Origin: Solen grandis
Taxonomy: Eukaryota > Mollusca > Bivalvia > Adapedonta > Solenidae
Length of the DNA stretch: 64,000 nt
Assembly: GCA_021229015.1 (NCBI GenBank)
Contig: CM037792.1
Location: forward strand, 45,995,042 to 46,059,041
Direction: 5' to 3'
The notes below the pieces were generated by a model. It was given only the letters and a program-made list of their open reading frames with translations. It had not been told where the DNA came from and did no database searches. Both the position numbers and the translations under genes were made by a program. Below are positions 56,440 through 64,000 of the stretch, one piece after another; position 1 is the first letter of the stretch, and the number at the start of each line of letters is the position of its first letter.

Positions 56440-56961
56440 ATGTCGCTCACACTGATCTTCTGTAGCTTGTCTTTTGCTCTGACCTTTGCGACACCAGCAT
56501 ACAACAGTAAGCCTGAACTTCCGGCTCTTGATTCGGTAACCAACGGTAACGTCGCAGACGATCCTGCCATCTTCATCTCGCAGGAGGAAGCGAGATATCC
56601 ACAATGTATGATTGCAGCTGTTCCAAAAATGGACTTCTTTCACAGTGCGATGTTTGATAACAATGTCGCAAAGGGAAACATTAGAAACATGCCAAGCAAA
56701 AGGATTTCTGATAGCGGATACGGCTCCAGAATTGAAGTCGGGAAGACCATCGCCTTGAACAACTTGGCGAAAGATTTATTCGGTATCCATGGGCCTGGAA
56801 AACGCTCTGATAACAATATGGGTGACTTTGAACGAACCGGAAGGAGTGAAAGTCTACTTTCTGACCTTGGATACGGATCACGTGTCAACGCCGGAAGTGA
56901 TATAGTTCGTCATATATTGGCACGTGACAATATTTATGGTGTTTACGGACCGGGACGGTGA
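56440..56961 (+). CDS. DH31/calcitonin-like neuropeptide precursor with two amidated peptides
   Basis: An intronless frame of 173 residues. Residues 1-19 or so (MSLTLIFCSLSFALTFATPA) are a signal peptide. Peptide 1 starts after KR with ISDSGYGSR and ends FGIHGP before GKR, so it would be 31 residues and end in Pro-amide. Peptide 2 carries LSDLGYGSRVNAG and ends YGVYGP before GR and stop, again giving Pro-amide. The two align: SD-x-GYGSR, a Gly four residues later, and a Leu/Ile-rich helix ending in GP. Length 31, the D-x-G...SR start and the GP-amide end are hallmarks of diuretic hormone 31, the invertebrate calcitonin-type family acting on class B G-protein-coupled receptors. The N-terminal disulphide of classical calcitonins is absent. 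It is released from neurosecretory or endocrine cells in related animals. The assignment rests on motif pattern only. Confidence 0.7.
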   Translation: MSLTLIFCSLSFALTFATPAYNSKPELPALDSVTNGNVADDPAIFISQEEARYPQCMIAAVPKMDFFHSAMFDNNVAKGNIRNMPSKRISDSGYGSRIEVGKTIALNNLAKDLFGIHGPGKRSDNNMGDFERTGRSESLLSDLGYGSRVNAGSDIVRHILARDNIYGVYGPGR

Positions 56962-57076
56962 GCAAAGAACATTATGACTCTCTAAACTGTTGTCTCGAAA
57001 TTATATGCGATCTTTGGTGCTGTGCTGTTTTTATTAACGAAAAGGATAATGTATATATCAATTTATAAATTGTTAA

Positions 57077-57082
57077 AATAAA
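57077..57082 (+). terminator. Polyadenylation signal of the prohormone gene
   Basis: An AATAAA hexamer lies 116 bases after the stop codon, followed by a T-rich stretch (tgtgatctttttacaccc) where cleavage would be expected. Confidence 0.55.
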
Positions 57083-57205
57083 TGTAGTTCATACAATTTG
57101 TGATCTTTTTACACCCATTTCAACAGTTAATATTTACGCAAAGTCGTTTGCTATATTTGAATATAGAATTATTCTTTGTTGTTATTTGTTCGCGTAGAGC
57201 AATAA

Positions 57206-57242
<37 letters not shown>

Positions 57243-57919
57243 TAGTAGAACAACAGTAGGATCTCGTTATAAATAAACGCAGCAAAGTCTCATTAAATAC
57301 CAATTCAGAAATCTTGACAACTTGTAATGAAAAAAAAAACCTGCTTAATTAATGTACTAGGGTTTACGTTTGAAAATCTCATACTTTACCCAGTATAGTC
57401 CTTCAGATAACGAATATCCAGTGACTATTTACGCTTTTGAAACAACCTTAGATTTTATATTTTATGATGGTTCTGTTAAGTACGTGTTATGGTTCTCTGT
57501 ATATACTTGTATGGCGTTTTTCCGCTCATTTCTTCTGCATTTAAGTTTCCTCGGTAAGGCTTATTTTACAATTATTTCAATGAAGAATGTATGATCTTTA
57601 TTTATGCAATATATCAAACATGATAAAAAATAAGGAACCAATCCGTTTTCAAGACAGCTTTTTGTATTTCAATGTAAACTGTACATTTGTCACTCGTTTT
57701 CAAGTGACAATTTCTTTTACAGCAATTGATGCCAGTATTAAAAAAGCGTATACATGTCCCTTCAAAACTAAGGTTTTGAATCATCTAGTAATAACTAACT
57801 AGGCAATTTTAGCCAGAAATCTGCCATTTACGTTTATGTATATTTTAATTTATTCATCAAGGTATATGGGATTGCAGGCTAAGTTAACTATACCGTTTTG
57901 TATATAACTATGCACTTAT
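57083..57919. other. Noncoding stretch with (GT)n microsatellite
   Basis: A pure (gt)n tract lies at 57211-57241. No gene was recognised. Confidence 0.5.
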
Positions 57920-58260
57920 TTCAGTCGATTGGGAAACAAGTTCGTATAACTTTCATCATTAATCCATACCAACGTTTCATATAGTTCGGGCCAGTACTCT
58001 GCGACTGAAAAATGCATGAACATTTCTCCCCCAGCACCAAAACCTCGGATCTGCTGTCATTAATGTTGCGCCCTTTGACCAAGATTCGAGAGGGGATTGG
58101 CATGTGGGAGTCCATGGTTAGAGTGATGCCCAGACATAAGCATAAAATGTGACAATGCGTCGTCACAGGTATAAATACAATCTCTGACAACTGCGTCTGG
58201 GAGTCGACTCTTTAGCTCAGTGGTTACAGCATTCTCGATCCCGGGCTGTGTCGAGTTTGT
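57920..58260 (-). repeat. SINE family C tail (reverse) and a tRNA-like fragment
   Basis: gtcgattgggaaacaagttc at 57925 is the reverse complement of the end of the SINE at 39656. The rest of its body is too diverged to follow. At 58205-58265 on the plus strand, actctttagctcagtggtta and gatcccgggctg look like an unrelated tRNA-like head. Confidence 0.35.
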
Positions 58261-59595
58261 TACAAAATGATGAAATCATTCACCGCCGCAAAAAGCTCCG
58301 CACACTATATCCTTAGATTATTTAGGCACCATACATCATACACACTCATATTTACTCCATATCAAAACCTCATGGATCATTTTTGTCAAATTTTGAACAA
58401 TCTGCAAGATTTTTGTGTGACGATTTAGCAGAACAAACCTTAAAGTGCTAAAGGCACGGAAGTTGTGTGTTTCTCAAATGAAAGAGTGTTTGAAGAGCTG
58501 CAAGTCGAGCTGCAAGTCGATCACCAATAATTGAATTCACTTTGATAAACAAAAAAATTGCGCGGTATTCCTGTTCTTTCAGCGCTATCAGAGCTTTGAT
58601 TTGTATTCATGCAATAGACTCTATTTATAGATTGAAGTAATTATGCTAATTTTGTACATTGGCCAAAAGCTCCGAACTCACTTAGGATAGCAGATATACA
58701 GGTGTAGGTCATTTTCTAGTGTAAGAAATACCCTTGGTTTGAAATTTCAAATTCACCATTATCATTCCTTTTCTTTTTCTTCTTCTTCTTCTTATTATTA
58801 TTATTACAACACCTTTCTATTTTCGTTCTTTAACCATTACAAAATAAATCGCTCTTATTGACAAAATCAAGTTCTTCACAAATAGGGTGAATTTTAAATC
58901 AGATAGAATCTATCAAACATTTTTCGCTATACGTTCGCTTCGGTCTTCTATTTTTTGTAAAAATGTATTACTAGACTCTTCCCTATACATTCTGTTCAAA
59001 ATTTGATCCATACAATGAAAACTATGTTCATTTAGCTGCTCAAATAAAGTCGCCACTGGCCATAAACATGTATAAAATAATAGTAAACGGCCATTATTAT
59101 AAACAGAGTTTACTTCACAAATAAACAAAGTAAATATGAAAGTAATAACACAGCCTTAGAAAATAAAATATTTTTACTTTTACTTTAAAATGTTGTTATA
59201 ATTTAAACAACCATTTGGACTGTTAGTTTAACATTTTCAAAGTTCGAATATATATACATATATAGTTCATTAAAACATTTCTAGCATTCGTATGAACTAA
59301 TTTCGAAATGTGACAATAATAATTAACAGCTATCCTGTACGTTTTAATTCAAATTGTTATGTTTATATATGTATAAATAAAATATTGCATTTTTCACCTG
59401 CATGTGTTACATATCATCCTATACACTTGGATATCAAAACACCCAAACTTGGGGTCACTCATATCAAATATTAAAAACCAAGTGCAACTAAAAAGTTTTT
59501 TGTTGTGTGTTTTGTTTTTTTTTTCTAAATAAAATACAAACAATAATTACATGATCATAATGTATGCATACAATAATTCCCTATGTTCAATATAT
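58261..59595. other. AT-rich noncoding stretch
   Basis: No gene was recognised. A cttcttcttattattatt microsatellite tract lies near 58777-58806. Confidence 0.45.
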
Positions 59596-59599
59596 AGAG

Positions 59600-59765
59600 G
59601 ATATTTATTGATTTCAGTGTAAGATCGCATTTTATTTCTCCGAGTGAGCCTAGAAAGTAATATTTTCACGAGTGGCGAGGTCACGAGTAAAAATATAACT
59701 TTATAGGGTCACGAGTAGAAATAAAATGCGATCTCTCACCGAAATCAACAAATATTCTGTTTCTT
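59600..59765. mobile_element. Short hairpin (MITE-like) element
   Basis: The left arm tatttattgatttcagtg continuing into agatcgcattttatttct (59611-59639) is the reverse complement, with few changes, of the right arm agaaataaaatgcgatct running into accgaaatcaacaaatatt (59718-59755). Between them, cgagtg/cacgag words add symmetry. The total is about 165 bp, with no coding. Confidence 0.6.
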
Positions 59766-60349
59766 CCATGCTTGTTTTAGCGTATATTTATTTCTTCTTA
59801 CGATTTTCAATAATTACATTCACCGTACGGAGCCCCTTTCCTTAGTTTGCCCCCGTTTGGTGACCCAACCAAATAACGCCACGAAGACAAGAAATAGACC
59901 TAACGTTTACTGGTTTATTTTTACAATATTTGCCAATTTTTAAAAATATCACTTTTTATGTTCACTCGGTAAAATTATAAATCGATCTCACACCAAAACA
60001 AACAAGTTTTCTTTTTATTTAATGCCTTAGCTGTTTTATTCACAAAAGACGTCAATGTTGGCGGAATAACCTCGCGTGCGTGACGTTTTTATGTCGTCAT
60101 TTCTAGCGTAAAACCCAGCACAAAAGAGTAGTTCCTTTTTTTTTCCCCATTTGTTATTTTCACTGCAGTGAAAATAACAACAACTTTTCACTGCTGTTAT
60201 TTTCATTATAAGCATAGGTTTCCTTTGACATCAAGTTCCTCTTGTTATATACGTGCTGACAAAAATATGTTAATCTCTTGTATCCACGCTTGTCCAGCTT
60301 AATATGATGAAATACTGATTCCGGGGATTACAGAACGATGCAGATAGAA
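59766..60349. other. Noncoding stretch with ttattttcactg palindromes
   Basis: ttgttattttcactgcagtgaaaataacaa at 60153-60182 is a perfect 30-bp palindrome, followed by a partial third repeat of the same word. No gene was recognised. Confidence 0.5.
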
Positions 60350-63300
60350 AATACCAACTGTTTATATACTAAATCCACCTAGTGGCCGCCTCGGAAAGGG
60401 GCCGAGGGTTTTTTCACCGGCTGCGGCATAATATCGTTATTATGGTCCCTGTATGACGCTGAATATAGATATAGGGCATTTCCAGGAATGTTTAGGCAGT
60501 TGTCAGTGTGATGTTGCTAGCTGTGGTGTCATGCAAACACATAAGAAGATAACGATCGGCACGATATGTATTTGAACATGGAAAAACACTCTCTATCCTA
60601 GATGTCTCTCTCTCTCTCTCTCTCTGTCCCTCTCTAAGTACTCTCTCTCTCTCTCTCTTCTCTCTCTAAAATGCCTTTCAAAAGATTTAAGAAAAATTAT
60701 CGGTAATATTCACTGTTTAAAACAGTGAATATTACTATTTTTTTTATTATTTACACGGTTTTCTAACGGGATACTCAAAGATACTATCGTAGTGTTCTAA
60801 AACGACATTTCATTTGATTTCTACATTGAATAAACATTTTCAATAAAACAATGTGGTCATACCACGTGGTATATGGCGCCATTTAAAGGTAACGCAAAAA
60901 GCATAGTTTGCATCGATTTTTTTTATAAAAGTTGGATATATTGCAGAATTCCTTTGATTTTGAAAGCATTGGGTATAATAACAATTTCATGGCAAATAAA
61001 ACTGTAAAGGAAACAAGTTTAATAATTCAGTATTCATCCGCACAAAGTTCCATTCATGAAACTATTGAGGTTACATAAAATTTACTACGTTACGTAAACA
61101 ATATCTTTCCGTATGTTGTCCTTGATTTGGGTCTTAGCAATTGTCAGGTGTTATCACCATGATATTTCTTTTTTTATTTGTAACCGTATATGAAGAATGT
61201 TTAGAGTAGTTAATGCAGTAAATTTGTTGAACTGTGTAGTGTTGCTTTTAATAATATCAAGAACAATAAATCTACCTTGTTTCATCTCCATTACTAATAT
61301 GTTGAAATTATGCTTTTCTAGAGCATGAAACTGAAGACGTTAATTAAGGTCAGTGAGAGGAATATTATACTAAGAACCACAGCTATTCCTTGCCTTTTTT
61401 AAATTATCTGTTATCTCAAACTATTTAAGCTTCACATATGAATAGAGGCTATTGATAAGTGCAGTAACAGGATGCCATAATTCTTCCTTGTCCCTTTATT
61501 AATTACCTCCCTTTTCCTATTTAAAAAAATACTTCTGAACATAACTCACAACGTATGGAAAGGTTGAGTTGGTACTCCGTGCATTGACAGAGATCATGAA
61601 CCATAATCTATTTTACCTGAGTTTTGGTAAGATTTATCTTCGCTAATTTTTTACATGCATTCCACAAAAAAAAGAAATATTGAAGGGATTGACTTTTTTA
61701 TTCAAACGTTTTAACTTTCGCTTCTGACAATACTCTCAGTGCTTTGATTCTTAACATTCGGGAAAACTTTCCGAGTTCATGAAATTTTATTTGCTAACAC
61801 GTAAAGTACATCGTTAAAATGTTTTCCCGAATGTAGGGGATACTGAACATCTGAAAAAAAGAATAATTGGGGCTTTTGTGTAGTGCACTATTTTCTGCTT
61901 TGTATGTGCTATTGTAACGTGTATGGGGGCTAACTATTTCTAAATATGTACATATACTTAATTTTTCTTAGACTTATCTAGCCGATGATTAGAGACCAAT
62001 GATTCAATAAAAATGATTATGGTGATACAAAAATCACGAGGATCAAACAATATAATCAACAAAGATTGGTTTAAAATAAATATAAAACTCTAAAATATCC
62101 AGTCATGAAACCCTACAATTAACTCTGCCTGGGCTATGCAAAATTAAAGAGATGAAAACCACCTTAAAATGATGTCTCGTGATGTCTCGGGCCACCTTAA
62201 TATTAATAACTGATTAATGAAAATATCCTAGGATGATAAAACCCTACGTAAACGACAATCTCTGTACCGACAGACAAGCAAACGATATTGATGCTAAATG
62301 AGCTCCCAAACCCATATTACAGGATGTATCAGAACCCTTGGCATCAAGAATGTTCTGAATCTTTTCGCCCCTAACAATGCTAGGTGACTACTCAGGAGAC
62401 AGAACTTGCATCGAGATACCAAAGCCTAACAATCAACAACGGTATACTTGTGCTATCTGAGATCTTACCCTGATGACAGTTGACAACAGACTGACTGATA
62501 TTCTGCGCGGACCCGCCTTATATACTTTTCTAAATGTCACGTGACTGACAAAACATAGAATCTTCCAGGGCGAAACCATTTCCGTTAAATAAGAATAGTC
62601 AAAGGGATGTCAGCTTATACGAGAGACTAAATGATCGTGATTAAAAGCATTTAAATCGAATTAATGAATTAAATCAATGAAATATGATAAATTAGGCTAT
62701 TTAAACTTACGACTTGATGTTTCTTTATTTTAATGTCGCTATAATAATGGAATGCCTGCGTTGAAAACATCGAATCGGAAAACCGGAAGTAGAAACTTTG
62801 ATAAACTTTACTAAAATTATTTTAACGAAAACATTTAAATTACACACTAATAAGCAGGTTCGTTACACTATATCCCATTATAATTGGTGAAGAAATAAAA
62901 TACTTACAGAAGTTTTGTTTTCTGTTATGAATCGAGGCAAATTATGCTTCTTGTGATAGCTAAAATGACGTCATATACCACGTGGTATGGCCACACTGTT
63001 TTTCGAAAATGTTTTTTCAATGTAGAAATCAATTGAAATGCCGTAAAAGAAAGTTACGATGGTGTCTTTCAGTCGCCCCTTATAAAACAGTGAAAATAAT
63101 GAAAATGGTAATATTCCCTGTTTGAAACTGTGAAGATAACTGATATTTTATCTAAAACCCAGGACACAGGAGAGCATATATGTTTTTGAAACCTTTTATT
63201 AGCCTTAGCAAATAAATCCGTTTGTGTACGAGGTAAAACGTGTGGACGTTGACATATCCCTTTTCTAGCGTGTTCATTGACATCCTAACACTTAGAACTA

Positions 63301-64000
63301 TGGGTTTCGATGTTTTTTTCCATAAATCCCTGCATTCGGGACTATCTAGGATAAGTAAAAGCGTATTTGACACCTTCAAGACCTATTCAAAACTATTGTA
63401 ACGTATAGGCATGGTACTTTTGGTCGTTTTATTAGAAATTAGTATGAAGAGTGTACGTTTACATGCCGTGTTTGGAAGATATAGTTTGAATGTTCTCAAA
63501 ACCTAAAAGGAGCCGAGAGACAATGTTTACATCTTTGGAAAGCTTATGAACTCTTGCGGTCGGTAGGCTAGGTCTTAAATTTATGAGTGTAATAATATTG
63601 TTGAAATATTAGAAAAACTTACCCGATTCGTGCAGGTTTTCTGCTCTTCCGGTGTGTACGTTCGCATTTGTGTTATAAAAAGTGACGTTACAAAAATTGC
63701 TTCCCCACACTGTTGATTCAAGACAGCTGTTTCAAGAAGACTTGAGTTCCCAAATGACTGAAATGCTGTCCGTGGGATGTTCAAACAAGCATACAAACAG
63801 ATATGACATATTTCCTTTAAACCAATCCTCCCTGGTACCACCTCATCATGAAACAAAAAGAAATTGTAAAAAAAACACACACACAAACATGTTAGTTCCC
63901 ATCTATGTTCTTTTCTCTAAATACATTAAGCTGCAATTTGCGTAAGTAAAAACAACAGAAAATGTATTTAAATACTGCGGAGAATAATCCCAAGTGATAG
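60350..64000 (+). repeat. Segmental duplication, copy 2, runs off the window
   Basis: Direct repeat of 53320-56125, offset by about 7.03 kb at its start. It includes the inverted-repeat element (60699-63138) and a longer (tc)n tract (60604-60668), with the solo LTR inserted. The last 36 bases of the window match the sequence about 320-350 bp before the hormone start codon in copy 1. Confidence 0.85.
61913..62867. mobile_element. Solo LTR of an LTR retrotransposon
   Basis: 955 bp begin tgtaacgtgtatgggg and end gcaggttcgttaca, so they show the TG...CA ends and short inverted termini (tgtaacg/cgttaca) of retroviral-type LTRs. They are flanked by a 4-bp target duplication ctat (61909-61912 and 62868-62871). 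Duplication copy 1 has the empty site (gtgctatatccc near 55021). An internal ccttatatact near 62516 could be its TATA box. No gag or pol is present. Confidence 0.75.

Overview
The window looks like a draft assembly of a marine bivalve mollusc. This is inferred, not proven. The DNA is AT-rich and intron-bearing, with very few intact genes. It is packed with tRNA-derived SINEs, non-LTR retrotransposons, terminal-inverted-repeat elements, minisatellites and long homopolymers of a bivalve type. A calcitonin/DH31-like neuropeptide precursor also fits a lophotrochozoan. Two runs of exactly 100 N (9756-9855 and 53220-53319) are scaffold joins.

Layout. Positions 1-4650 are a GC-rich island unlike the rest. 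It is a decaying virus-like block in the style of Polinton, adintovirus or Polinton-like elements: structural and membrane protein genes, some intact, some frameshifted, closely spaced on both strands. A run of 49 C closes it. Then come a 71-bp tandem repeat (4710-4938), AT-rich DNA, a very regular 30-bp minisatellite of 40 units (6571-7770) and two SINEs (8064-8675). Around 9.4-11.2 kb are weak host-exon candidates beside the first gap.

From 11411 to 24005 lies a head-to-tail array of a unit of about 5.1 kb (two full copies and a half). Each full copy carries a broken LINE reverse transcriptase, and all three copies carry a RING-finger remnant on the other strand. Copy 1 is riddled with homopolymer-type errors and is probably unpolished or falsely duplicated sequence. 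24.0-33 kb is repeat-rich noncoding DNA with a LINE tail set inside a ctctctgtcatgagtaaa minisatellite. 33309-36453 holds a multi-exon host gene with a PHD-like zinc finger and a Myb/SANT-like domain, with several frame conflicts.

37478-45022 is a foldback-type element whose long inverted arms are arrays of a unit of about 215 bp. A second inverted-repeat element is nested in the right arm. 46777-48395 is a LINE insertion with an 18-bp target-site duplication. 48706-48933 is a zinc-finger fragment of hAT-transposase type. 51.5-52.4 kb has weak promoter and first-exon candidates.

56440-56961 is the best host gene: a secreted prohormone with two related, C-terminally amidated peptides of DH31/calcitonin type, with a TATA box and a polyadenylation signal. 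Its upstream flank (53320 to about 56120) is repeated in direct orientation at 60350-64000. The second copy is interrupted by a solo LTR (61913-62867). The repeat runs off the window about 0.3 kb before the place where a second hormone gene would start.
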